From Phyllobacteriaceae bacterium (GTDB lineage Bacteria > Pseudomonadota > Alphaproteobacteria > Rhizobiales > Ancalomicrobiaceae): 8,972 bases of DNA. Positions 1 through 6,847 of this stretch are shown piece after piece. The notes under the pieces were generated by a model. It saw only the letters and a list, made by a program, of their open reading frames with translations. It was not told where the DNA came from and did not search any database. Position 1 is the first letter of the stretch; the number at the start of each line of letters is the position of its first letter. Location: positions 1 through 8,972 of the forward strand of contig JAAYVT010000407.1 of the NCBI GenBank assembly GCA_012517025.1. The letters are read 5' to 3'. A program made the translations under genes and the position numbers.

Positions 1-405
1 AAACGAGAAGGTGACGGCGCCACGCCGGTCGGCCGGCTGGAACTGCTGTCCGGCCGCCGTCGCGCCGATCGCGGCTCGGCCGTGGCCGCGCCGGTGCCGC
101 TGCGCCCGATTCGCGCCGACGACGGGTGGTGCGACGACGTCGCCGACGGTCGCTACAATCGTCCCGTCCGCCTGCCCTGTCGCGCCTCGCACGAAGACCT
201 GCGGCGCGAGGACGGTCTCTACGATCTCGTCTTCGTCCTCGACTGGAACGTCCGTCGTCGCTCGATCGGACGCGGCAGCGCCATCTTCCTCCACTGCGCG
301 CGCGACGACTTCGCCCCGACCGCCGGCTGCATCGCCCTGCGCCTCGCCGACCTGCGCCGGCTGTTGCCCCGCCTCGGACGGCGGACGGTGCTGATCGTCG
401 GCTGA
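1..405 (+). CDS. YkuD-type L,D-transpeptidase family protein, 5' truncated by the window
   Basis: The open frame runs into the window from base 1 and stops at TGA 403-405, so only the C-terminal 134 residues are present. Visible landmarks are an N-terminal 'KREGDGATPVG' segment, then 'DGWCDD', 'YNRPV', 'SHEDL', 'LYDLVFVLDWN', and the catalytic region 'GRGSAIFLH' followed by 'TAGCIAL'. The His codon is at 292-294 and the presumed nucleophilic Cys codon at 328-330. This is the COG3786/YkuD fold. Family members form or exchange peptidoglycan crosslinks through a Cys acyl-enzyme in the periplasm; that role is inferred here from family membership. The active-site block is a shortened variant (TxGC) of the classical S/T-H-G-C motif. 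The GTG at 82 is not the real start, because conserved residues precede it in frame. Any signal peptide would lie outside the window. It converges with yggS across a 311-base gap. Confidence 0.85.
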   Translation, partial: KREGDGATPVGRLELLSGRRRADRGSAVAAPVPLRPIRADDGWCDDVADGRYNRPVRLPCRASHEDLRREDGLYDLVFVLDWNVRRRSIGRGSAIFLHCARDDFAPTAGCIALRLADLRRLLPRLGRRTVLIVG

Positions 406-417
406 CGCGGCCGCGTC
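404..417. repeat. 14-bp perfect palindrome overlapping the L,D-transpeptidase stop
   Basis: GACGCGG is followed directly by its reverse complement CCGCGTC, and the dyad includes the last two bases of the TGA stop. In RNA it could fold into a 5-bp stem with a GGCC loop. No T-tract follows, so it is a poor intrinsic terminator on its own. It may be chance in GC-rich DNA. Confidence 0.3.
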
Positions 418-716
418 GACGAGCCGTTCTCGGGCGATCGAACCGGCATCGAATCGACGGACTCGTTTCGTTCTCGTGTCGATCGTCACCGAATCGGTCG
501 CGGCGATTCGCATCTCGGCACCCTTTCCCAAAGGCCTTGCGAGGGCCGTGGACGGCCGCCCTTCGCGCCCGCACCGCCACCTCGGATCGGTCGCGAAACG
601 CCCGTCCACGAGTCTGCAAATCGATCGATCGTTTCGAATACGAAATCATCTCGAAGGTGAATCGATCGCACCGACTCGTCCTGCGTGCACCATCAACGCG
701 ACGCGGAGGCGACGTC
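406..716. other. Convergent intergenic region, no gene seen
   Basis: These 311 bases separate the ends of the L,D-transpeptidase (plus) and yggS (minus). I see no tRNA, no recognisable small protein and no strong terminator. What stands out is seven GANTC sites (451, 460, 491, 505, 610, 659, 673), a dyad TTTCG-AATA-CGAAA at 632-645 flanked by ATCGATCG-type repeats, a weak hairpin CCTTT-CCC-AAAGG at 522-534, and a GGCCG/CGGCC dyad at 544-557. Open frames crossing it lack family signatures and are treated as chance. Confidence 0.5.
620..668. repeat. Dyad TTTCG-AATA-CGAAA flanked by ATCGATCG repeats
   Basis: A 12-base run of the ATCG unit (620-631) abuts an inverted repeat with 5-bp arms and an AATA centre (632-645). 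An ATCGATCG copy follows at 661-668. The stretch is more AT-rich than its surroundings. It could be a small protein-binding site or a weak 3' hairpin for either converging gene. Function is unknown. Confidence 0.3.
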
Positions 717-1388
717 TCACACCGGCTTCGGTCGCGATCCGAACAGCGCGCTGCCGACCCGGACGTGCGTCGCCCCGAGCCCGACCGCGATCTCGAAGTC
801 CGACGACATCCCCATCGACAAACCCGCCACCCCGGCCTCGCGCGCCAGCTTCGCCAACAGTGCGAAATGCGGCCCAGGCGCATCCTCGACCGGCGGAATG
901 CACATCAGCCCCTCGATCGCCAACCCATGCACCGTGCGGCAGCGTTCGACGAAGGCGATCGCCTCGCGCGGATCGATCCCCGCCTTCTGCGCTTCGAGCC
1001 CGGTGTTGACCTGAACGAACAGTCGCGGCCGCCGCCCCTGCTTCGCCCCCTCCGCAGCGAGCGTCGCGGCGATCTTGTCGCGGTCGACGGTATGGATGAC
1101 GTCGAACAACGCCACCGCTTCGGCCGCCTTGTTCGATTGCAGCGGGCCGATCAGATGCAGTTCGATCCCGTCCGTCTCGGACCGCAGGATCGGCCACTTG
1201 GCCTGCGCCTCCTGCACCCGATTTTCCCCGAACACCCGTTGCCCGGCGGCGATCACCTCGCGGATGTCCTCCACGGGAAAGGTCTTCGACACCGCCACCA
1301 GGGTCGTCGCCCCCTCGGCACGCCCGGCGGCGCGCTCGGCGCGGACGATGCGGCGGCGGATCTCGGCGAGACGATCGGCGGCGGTCAT
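717..1388 (-). CDS. yggS: YggS/PLPBP family pyridoxal-phosphate homeostasis protein
   Basis: This gene encodes 223 residues, close to the usual family length of about 230. It matches the fold-type III, alanine-racemase-like PLP-binding family: 'VAVSKT' with the Schiff-base Lys at residue 35, 'FGENRVQEA' at 53-61, 'HLIGPLQSNK' at 77-86, 'VNTG' at 126-129, and the phosphate-binding 'MGMSSDFEIAV' at 191-201 with 'RVGSALFG' at 209-216. Family members bind PLP in the cytoplasm and buffer its supply to other enzymes; no catalytic reaction is established for them. The ATG at 1386-1388 is supported by GAAGGA 8 bases upstream. The gene is divergent from leuS across 255 bases, which likely carry its promoter, and converges with the L,D-transpeptidase. 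No residue expected of the family looks missing. Confidence 0.95.
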   Translation of the reverse strand: MTAADRLAEIRRRIVRAERAAGRAEGATTLVAVSKTFPVEDIREVIAAGQRVFGENRVQEAQAKWPILRSETDGIELHLIGPLQSNKAAEAVALFDVIHTVDRDKIAATLAAEGAKQGRRPRLFVQVNTGLEAQKAGIDPREAIAFVERCRTVHGLAIEGLMCIPPVEDAPGPHFALLAKLAREAGVAGLSMGMSSDFEIAVGLGATHVRVGSALFGSRPKPV

Positions 1389-1396
1389 GAAAATTG

Positions 1397-1402
1397 TCCT
1401 TC
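1397..1402 (-). promoter_or_regulatory. Ribosome binding site of yggS (GAAGGA)
   Basis: GAAGGA on the minus strand lies 8 bases before the ATG at 1388. The good spacing supports this start for yggS. Confidence 0.65.
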
Positions 1403-1421
1403 GGTCGGTGGGATCCCTGCC

Positions 1422-1449
1422 TCTATCACGCGCGCTCCGCCGCCGTCAC
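1422..1449 (-). promoter_or_regulatory. Candidate sigma-70-type promoter of yggS
   Basis: On the minus strand GTGACG (1449-1444) and GATAGA (1427-1422) are separated by 16 bases. They share four of six and three of six bases with the -35 and -10 consensus. Transcription would start some 25-30 bases before yggS. The match is modest and found by eye only. Confidence 0.25.
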
Positions 1450-1643
1450 CCGTCGCGACACCGGGGTCGACCCCGTCGCCGGCGCCGTCCCGCGGCGCGA
1501 AAACCGCGCCGCGGCACCGCCGAACCATTGACCCGACAGGCGCTTTCTGTTGAAGGTCGGGGCGACCGACCGACGCCGCTTCGCGCCTCGCGAACTCATG
1601 CCTTCCGCGCCGGTCCCCGATCGAAGACGGACATACGATTCCC

Positions 1644-4265
1644 ATGGCCGGTGAACGCTACAATCCCCGCACGACCGAACCGAAATGGCAGAAGATCTGG
1701 GCCGACGCCGAGGTTTTCGCCACCCGGAACGACGACACTCGGCCGAAATACTACGTCCTCGAGATGTTCCCGTATCCGTCCGGGCGCATCCACATGGGTC
1801 ACGTGCGCAACTACACGATGGGCGACGTCGTCGCTCGGTACAAGCGCGCCAAGGGCTTCTCGGTGTTGCATCCGATGGGCTGGGACGCCTTCGGTCTGCC
1901 GGCGGAAAACGCCGCGATCGAGAAGAAGGTCCATCCCGCCAAGTGGACCTACGAGAACATCGACTACATGCGCGGTCAGCTGAAGGCGATGGGCCTGTCG
2001 CTCGACTGGGCCCGCGAGGTGGCGACCTGCCATCCCGACTATTATCGCCACCAGCAAAAGATGTTCGTCGACTTCTTCAATGCCGGTCTCGCCTATCGCC
2101 GCACCTCCAAGGTCAACTGGGACCCGGTCGACCACACCGTGCTCGCCAACGAGCAGGTGATCGACGGTCGCGGCTGGCGCTCCGGCGCGCTGGTCGAGCA
2201 AAAGGAGCTGGTGCAGTGGAACCTGCGCATCACCGCCTTCTCCGATGAACTCCTGACCGCCCTCGACGGCCTCGATCGCTGGCCCGACAAGGTGCGCCTG
2301 ATGCAGCGCAACTGGATCGGCAAGTCGCAGGGTCTGGAGGTCCGCTTCGAGCTCGCCTCGCCCGGCCCGAAGGGTGAGACCACCGTCACCGTCTTTACCA
2401 CCCGGCCCGACACGCTCTACGGCGCCTCCTTCGTCGCGCTGTCGCCGGATCACCCGCTCGCCAAGACGCTCGGTGAGAACAACGCCGACCTCGCCGCCTT
2501 CCAGGACAAGTGCCGTCGCATGGGCACCTCGGTCGCCGTGCTGGAGACCGCCGAAAAGGAAGGCTTCGACACCGGTCTGCGGGTCAAGCACCCCTTCGTC
2601 GAAGGCAAGACGGTTCCCCTCTGGGTGGCCAACTTCATCCTGATGGATTACGGCACCGGCGCCATCTTCGGCTGCCCGGCGCACGACCAGCGCGACCTCG
2701 ACTTCGCCCGCAAATACGGGCTCGAGGTCACCCCGGTCGTCCTCCCGCCCGACGCCGACCCGGCGACCTTCACGGTCGACGACGTCGCCTATGTCGGCGA
2801 GGGCTCGCTCTATCATTCCGAATTCCTCGACGGCCTCGGCGTCGACGACGCCTTCGAAACCGTGGCGAGCCGGCTCGAGGGACGCACCGTCGACGGTGCT
2901 CCGCAGGGCACCCGCAAGATCAACTTCCGCCTTCGCGATTGGCTGATCTCGCGCCAGCGCTATTGGGGTTGCCCGATCCCGATGATCCACTGCGACGACT
3001 GCGGCACCGTCCCGGTGCCGGTCGCCGAACTGCCGGTGCTGCTGCCCGACGACGCCACCTTCGACAAGCCGGGCAATCCGCTCGACCATCATCCGACCTG
3101 GAAGCACGTCGCCTGCCCGAAATGCGGCAAGCCGGCGCGCCGCGAGACGGACACGATGGACACCTTCGTCGATTCGTCCTGGTACTTCGCCCGCTTCACC
3201 GACCCGTGGAACCGCGAGGCGCCGACCACCCGTACCGCCGTCGATCGCTGGTTGCCGGTCGACCAGTACATCGGCGGCATCGAGCATGCGATCCTGCACC
3301 TGCTCTATTCGCGCTTCTTCACCCGCGCCATGAAGGCGACCGGCCACGTCGGCCTCGACGAGCCCTTCGCCGGCCTGTTCACCCAAGGCATGGTCGTCCA
3401 CGAGACCTACAAGGGTCCCGACGGCCATTGGGTCTCTCCCGCCGACATCGTCGTCGAGGAGACCGACGCCGGCGGCCGCATCGCGCGCATGAAGGACGGC
3501 TCCGGCCCGGTCGAGATCGGCTCGATCGAGAAGATGTCGAAGTCGAAGAAGAACACCGTCGATCCCTCCGAGATCATCGCCGGCTGGGGCGCCGACACCG
3601 CCCGCTGGTTCGTCCTCTCCGACAGCCCGCCGGATCGCGACGTGATCTGGACCGAGGCCGGCGTCGAAGGCGCCCATCGCTTCGTCCAGCGCGTCTGGCG
3701 GCTCGTCTCCGACGGCGTCGAGCTCGTCGGTGGCGCCACCGCCGAGGCTCCCTCGCCGGCCGCCCTCGCCCTCCTCAAGGCCACCCACAAGACGGTGGCG
3801 GCGGTCGAGGACGACATCGAGAAGCTCGGCTTCAACCGCGCCGTCGCCCGCCTCTACGAGTTCGCCAACGCCATCGGCCGGACCGTCGCCACCCCCGACG
3901 CGGTGAAGGCCGACGGCACCCTCGCCGCCGCCCTCGAAACCGCCCTCGACACGCTGGTGCGGATGATCGCGCCGATGGTGCCGCATCTCGCCGAGGAGTG
4001 CTGGGCGACGCTCGGCAAGTCCGGCCTCGTCGCCGACGCCGCTTGGCCGACCGTAGACCGCGCTCTGGTGGTCGACGACACCGTCACCCTGCCGGTGCAG
4101 ATCAACGGCAAGAAGCGCGCGGAGTTGACGATCGCCCGCGATGCGGACGAAGCTGCCGTTCGCGAGGCGGTTCTCGCCCTCGACGCGGTCAAGGCCGCGC
4201 TCGACGGCAAGGCGCCGAAGAAGGTCATCGTCGTACCCGCGAGGATCGTCAATGTCGTCGCCTGA
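1644..4265 (+). CDS. leuS: Leucyl-tRNA synthetase
   Basis: This gene encodes 873 residues, full length for bacterial LeuRS. The enzyme activates leucine with ATP and transfers it to tRNA-Leu in the cytoplasm. The Rossmann catalytic core carries the HIGH-class motif HMGH at residues 50-53 and KMSKS at 630-634. The CP1 editing domain shows the Thr-rich 'TTRPDTLYG' at 252-260 and 'GTGAIFGCPAHDQRD' at 337-351, with Asp348 in the place of the conserved editing Asp; hydrolytic proofreading is therefore expected to be intact. Two Cys pairs (C450/C453 and C491/C494) could bind zinc in the ZN-1 insertion. The anticodon-binding helices follow at about 680-800, then a small C-terminal tRNA-binding domain. 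No strong Shine-Dalgarno precedes the ATG; the N-terminal 'ERYNP' with 'EPKWQ' agrees with the family start. It heads a run with lptE, whose start lies inside its 3' end. Confidence 0.98.
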   Translation: MAGERYNPRTTEPKWQKIWADAEVFATRNDDTRPKYYVLEMFPYPSGRIHMGHVRNYTMGDVVARYKRAKGFSVLHPMGWDAFGLPAENAAIEKKVHPAKWTYENIDYMRGQLKAMGLSLDWAREVATCHPDYYRHQQKMFVDFFNAGLAYRRTSKVNWDPVDHTVLANEQVIDGRGWRSGALVEQKELVQWNLRITAFSDELLTALDGLDRWPDKVRLMQRNWIGKSQGLEVRFELASPGPKGETTVTVFTTRPDTLYGASFVALSPDHPLAKTLGENNADLAAFQDKCRRMGTSVAVLETAEKEGFDTGLRVKHPFVEGKTVPLWVANFILMDYGTGAIFGCPAHDQRDLDFARKYGLEVTPVVLPPDADPATFTVDDVAYVGEGSLYHSEFLDGLGVDDAFETVASRLEGRTVDGAPQGTRKINFRLRDWLISRQRYWGCPIPMIHCDDCGTVPVPVAELPVLLPDDATFDKPGNPLDHHPTWKHVACPKCGKPARRETDTMDTFVDSSWYFARFTDPWNREAPTTRTAVDRWLPVDQYIGGIEHAILHLLYSRFFTRAMKATGHVGLDEPFAGLFTQGMVVHETYKGPDGHWVSPADIVVEETDAGGRIARMKDGSGPVEIGSIEKMSKSKKNTVDPSEIIAGWGADTARWFVLSDSPPDRDVIWTEAGVEGAHRFVQRVWRLVSDGVELVGGATAEAPSPAALALLKATHKTVAAVEDDIEKLGFNRAVARLYEFANAIGRTVATPDAVKADGTLAAALETALDTLVRMIAPMVPHLAEECWATLGKSGLVADAAWPTVDRALVVDDTVTLPVQINGKKRAELTIARDADEAAVREAVLALDAVKAALDGKAPKKVIVVPARIVNVVA
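4241..4245 (+). promoter_or_regulatory. Ribosome binding site of lptE inside leuS (GAGGA)
   Basis: GAGGA sits 6 bases before the ATG at 4252, within the last codons of leuS. It decides the lptE start in favour of 4252 over the ATG at 4141. Confidence 0.65.
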
Positions 4266-4791
4266 GACCGGAGCGCGCCGCGGCGTGCTCGCCCTGTCGC
4301 TCCTCGCGGCCCTCGCGCTCGCGGGCTGCACCTCGACCGGCATCCGCCCGCTCTACGGCGGCGCGGCGGGCGGAGAGACCGTCGCCGCGTTGCGTGAGGT
4401 CCAGGTCGCCTCACCCGGCCGCATCGGTCAGCAAATCCGCAACGAGCTGGTGTTCGCCTTCTCCGGCGGCGCCGGCGAGCCGATCCGGCCGCGTTGGCGC
4501 CTCGACGTCACCACCAACGCCGTCGACACCGCCGTCGGTCTCGACCGCTACACCAACATCGCCTCCGCCCATCTCGGCCAAGTCTCGGCCGACTGGGTGC
4601 TGACAGAGATCGCCACCGGCCGCACGCTCGCCAACGGCAGCTCCTTCGCCAACGCCGCCTACGATTATTCGCAGCAGCGCTTCGCCGACGTGCGCGCCAA
4701 GCGCGACGCCGAGAACCGCGCCGCCGGCGCGATCGCGCTCGACATCCGCACCAAGATCGCCGTCTGGTTCGCCGAACATCCGACCCCCTGA
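4252..4791 (+). CDS. lptE: LPS-assembly lipoprotein LptE
   Basis: This gene encodes 179 residues. The start at 4252 gives a textbook lipoprotein signal: a short Arg-containing n-region (R9, R10), a hydrophobic stretch at about 12-23, and the lipobox 'LAGC' with Cys26 as the lipidation site. The mature part opens with 'GIRPLYGG', typical of alphaproteobacterial LptE, and ends with an amphipathic Ala/Arg-rich segment near 'DIRTKIAVWFAEHP'. LptE plugs the LptD beta-barrel in the outer membrane and helps insert lipopolysaccharide into the outer leaflet. An in-frame ATG 111 bases upstream would add 37 Arg/Ser-rich residues before the signal and is rejected. The gene overlaps leuS by 14 bases, so the two are probably co-transcribed and perhaps translationally coupled. 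LptE diverges strongly in sequence, so the call rests on the signal, the RPLYG motif, length and position between leuS and holA. Confidence 0.87.
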   Translation: MSSPETGARRGVLALSLLAALALAGCTSTGIRPLYGGAAGGETVAALREVQVASPGRIGQQIRNELVFAFSGGAGEPIRPRWRLDVTTNAVDTAVGLDRYTNIASAHLGQVSADWVLTEIATGRTLANGSSFANAAYDYSQQRFADVRAKRDAENRAAGAIALDIRTKIAVWFAEHPTP

Positions 4792-4824
4792 CCGGCTGTC
4801 CGCCGTCGTTGCGGAGACGAATCG

Positions 4825-5862
4825 ATGGCCGTCCTGAAGTCCGGCGAGATCGATCCCTTCATTGCCAAGCCGAGCGACCGGGTCACCGTCGTCCTCGTCT
4901 ACGGCCCCGACGACGGCCTCGTCACCGAGCGCGCCACTCGTCTGGTGAAGACCGCCGCGCCCGGCGCCGACGACCCGTTCTCGCTGGTCCGTCTGGAGGG
5001 CGGCGATCTCGTCGCCGACCCTGCCCGGCTGGTCGACGAGGCCCGCACCGTGTCGCTGTTCGGCAACCGACGGGTCGTCTGGGTGCGCGATTGTGGTGCC
5101 CGCAATCTCCTGCCCGCCGTCCAGCCGTTGCTCGACGAGCCCGCCGCCGGCAGCCTCGTCGTGCTCGAGGCCGGCGATCTGAAGAAGACCGCACCGTTGC
5201 GCAAGCGAATCGAAGAACATTCTTCGGCTCTCGCGCTTCCCTGTTATGCCGACGGCGCCCAGGACGTCGCCCGTCTCGTCGACGCCGAGATCCGCGACGC
5301 CCGCCTCGCCATCGACGCCGACGCCCGCGAGGCGCTCGAGGCGCTGCTCGGCGGCGACCGCATGGCGAGCCGCGGCGAGCTGCGCAAGCTCTGCCTCTAC
5401 GTCCACGGCACCGGCCGGATCACCCTCGCCGACGTCCGCGCGATCGTCGGGGATGCCTCCGCCCTCGCCATGGACGAACTCGTCGACGCCGTCGCCGGCG
5501 GCGATCCGGCCGCCGCCGATCGCCTCCTCGGCCGCCTCGAAGCCTCCGGAACCCCGGCCTCGGTCGCCGGAACCTTGCTGCAGCGCCATTTCCAATTGCT
5601 CGAACGCCTGCGCACCGACGTCGGCGCCGGTCGCAAACCCGCCGACGTGGTCGCCGCCGTCCAACCGCCGATCTTCTTCCGTCGCCGTGCCGAGATCGCC
5701 CGTCAGGTCGGGCTGTGGACGCCCGACCGCCTCCGCCGCGCCGCACGCATCCTCGACGAGGCCCTGCTGCGGAGCCGGCGCATGCCCCTCCTCGCCGCCT
5801 CGGTCCTCTCCGACGCGGCCCTGACGCTCGCTCGCGCCGCCCGCGCCGCCGACCGCCGCTGA
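4825..5862 (+). CDS. holA: DNA polymerase III subunit delta
   Basis: This gene encodes 345 residues, normal for the family. Delta is the wrench of the clamp loader: it binds the beta sliding clamp and opens it so that the clamp can be loaded onto primed DNA. The N-terminal domain shows 'VVLVYGPDDGLVTE' at about 22-35, the place where AAA+ relatives have a Walker A loop; the GKT residues are absent, as expected for delta. The segment 'VSLFGNRRVVWV' at about 76-87 and the following helices fit the clamp-contacting region. A C-terminal oligomerisation domain follows, with 'SVAGTLLQRHFQLL' around 246-259 and a basic Ala/Arg-rich tail. GGAG at 4813-4816 lies 8 bases before the ATG. It follows lptE by 33 bases with no terminator between, and ends just before a hairpin terminator facing parB. 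Confidence 0.93.
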   Translation: MAVLKSGEIDPFIAKPSDRVTVVLVYGPDDGLVTERATRLVKTAAPGADDPFSLVRLEGGDLVADPARLVDEARTVSLFGNRRVVWVRDCGARNLLPAVQPLLDEPAAGSLVVLEAGDLKKTAPLRKRIEEHSSALALPCYADGAQDVARLVDAEIRDARLAIDADAREALEALLGGDRMASRGELRKLCLYVHGTGRITLADVRAIVGDASALAMDELVDAVAGGDPAAADRLLGRLEASGTPASVAGTLLQRHFQLLERLRTDVGAGRKPADVVAAVQPPIFFRRRAEIARQVGLWTPDRLRRAARILDEALLRSRRMPLLAASVLSDAALTLARAARAADRR

Positions 5863-5876
5863 CTCACCGAACGAGA

Positions 5877-5898
5877 AAGGGCGCCTCTCGGCGCCCTT
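5877..5898. terminator. Intrinsic terminator between convergent holA and parB
   Basis: A perfect 9-bp GC-rich stem (AAGGGCGCC with GGCGCCCTT) closes a TCTC tetraloop. Read on the minus strand the stem runs into CTTTCTCG, a short T-rich tail that suits the parB transcript. On the plus strand only TTCG follows, so termination of holA may be weaker. Its position between two converging stop codons fits a shared bidirectional terminator. Confidence 0.7.
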
Positions 5899-5933
5899 CG
5901 AAACGTCCCCTCGCGGTCGAGCTCGCCCGCCGC

Positions 5934-6806
5934 TCAATTCCCCTCGAGCCGCCGCACCAAGTCGTCGAGCTGCTCCAGCGTCCGATACTTGACCTCGAGC
6001 CGGCCACTGCCGTCGGCCTTGTGATCGATCGCCACCCACAGCCCGAGCAGATCCGACAGCCGCTTCTCCAAAGCGATCGTATCGGCGTCCTTCGCCTTCT
6101 TCGCCTTCGCCGGCTTCGGCGCCTCACCTTCCACCGGCGTCTGCGCCAGCGTCTCGGCGTCGCGCACCGTCAGCCCCTGCGTGACGATCTTCTCGGCCAG
6201 CCCTTCCGGATCGCTCGCCGTCACCAACGCGCGGGCATGACCCGCCGTCAGGCGCCCTTCGCGCAGATGCTCCTTGACCGGCTCCGGCAGCTTCAGCAGG
6301 CGCAGGGTGTTGGCGACGTGACTGCGGCTCTTGCCGATCACCTGCCCGAGATCCTGCTGCGTGTAGCCGAATTCGGCGATCAGCTGCTCGTAGCCGTAGC
6401 CTTCTTCGAGCGGGTTGAGATCCGCCCGCTGAACGTTCTCGATGATCGCGATCTCGAGCGCCTCCTTGTCGGAGACCTCCTGCACGATCACCGGAATTTC
6501 GTGTTGCCCGGCCCGCTGCGAGGCGCGCCAGCGCCGCTCGCCGGCGATGATCTCGAAATGATGCGCCTCGCCCGGTGCCGTCCGCACCAGGATCGGTTGC
6601 ACCACGCCCTTCTCGCGGATCGACTGCGCCAGATCGGCGAGATCGTCCTCCGCGAACCGGCGCCGCGGATTGCGCGGATTGGGATGGATGAACTCGATCG
6701 GCACCCGCTTGGAGCCGACCTTCGCCTGCTCGCTCATCGTCTCGGGCTCGGCCATGTCGCCGAGCAGCGCCGCCAGCCCGCGCCCCAGTCGTCTCCGCTC
6801 TTCCAC
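5934..6806 (-). CDS. parB: Chromosome partitioning protein ParB
   Basis: This gene encodes 290 residues starting at GTG (6806-6804). ParB binds parS, loads as a CTP-dependent sliding clamp, spreads along nearby DNA and stimulates ParA ATPase to separate origins. The N-terminus carries 'RLGRGLAALL' at 5-14, the motif that contacts ParA. The CTP-binding domain includes 'NPRNPRRRF' at 43-51, 'GERRWRA' at 89-95 and 'ENVQRADLNPLEE' at 123-135. The helix-turn-helix that reads parS is at about 149-170 ('YTQQDLGQVIGKSRSHVANTL'-like, split over two helices). A Lys/Ala-rich linker at about 232-243 leads to the C-terminal dimerisation domain. GGGGAGG 5 bases upstream fixes the GTG start; starting at Met18 or Met24 would delete the ParA-contact motif. 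It lies 41 bases after parA and is likely co-transcribed with it. A matching parS is present at 8271-8286. Confidence 0.97.
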   Translation of the reverse strand: MEERRRLGRGLAALLGDMAEPETMSEQAKVGSKRVPIEFIHPNPRNPRRRFAEDDLADLAQSIREKGVVQPILVRTAPGEAHHFEIIAGERRWRASQRAGQHEIPVIVQEVSDKEALEIAIIENVQRADLNPLEEGYGYEQLIAEFGYTQQDLGQVIGKSRSHVANTLRLLKLPEPVKEHLREGRLTAGHARALVTASDPEGLAEKIVTQGLTVRDAETLAQTPVEGEAPKPAKAKKAKDADTIALEKRLSDLLGLWVAIDHKADGSGRLEVKYRTLEQLDDLVRRLEGN

Positions 6807-6811
6807 CGCAG

Positions 6812-6818
6812 CCTCCCC
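6812..6818 (-). promoter_or_regulatory. Ribosome binding site of parB (GGGGAGG)
   Basis: This strong Shine-Dalgarno lies 5 bases before the GTG at 6806 and supports the non-ATG start that keeps the ParA-interacting N-terminus. Confidence 0.7.
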
Positions 6819-6847
6819 GCGTCGTTCCTCGCCGGATCCCTCGCCGC

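Noticed and set aside
82..84. GTG as the start of the L,D-transpeptidase
   Set aside because: Conserved family residues (GDGATPVG) precede it in frame, so the gene begins upstream of the window.
486..671. 61-codon minus-strand frame in the intergenic region
   Set aside because: No ribosome binding site, no family resemblance and skewed composition; its length is expected by chance at this GC content.
126..1553. 475-codon plus-strand frame over the L,D-transpeptidase, the intergenic region and yggS
   Set aside because: It is antisense to the clear yggS gene, Arg-rich, and without family features.
1528..1556. TTGACC followed at 17 bases by TGAAGG as a leuS promoter
   Set aside because: The -35 is good but no acceptable -10 hexamer occurs at 16-18 bases, so it is not supported as a promoter.
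4141..4251. Longer lptE start adding 37 residues
   Set aside because: The extension is Arg/Ser-rich, lies within leuS and would place basic sequence before a clean lipoprotein signal; the start at 4252 has a well-spaced GAGGA.
1596..4343. 915-codon open frame on the minus strand, antisense to leuS
   Set aside because: It mirrors leuS codon structure in a GC-rich genome, its product is low-complexity (Gly/Asp/Val/Arg) with no recognisable family, and leuS on the other strand is unambiguous.
2510..4603. 697-codon plus-strand frame inside leuS and lptE
   Set aside because: The product is extremely Arg-rich with no motifs, a +1/+2 shadow of leuS.
4411..6039. 542-codon minus-strand frame across lptE, holA and the terminator
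   Set aside because: It is Gly/Ala/Asp-rich shadow coding, runs through the hairpin terminator and overlaps three confident genes.
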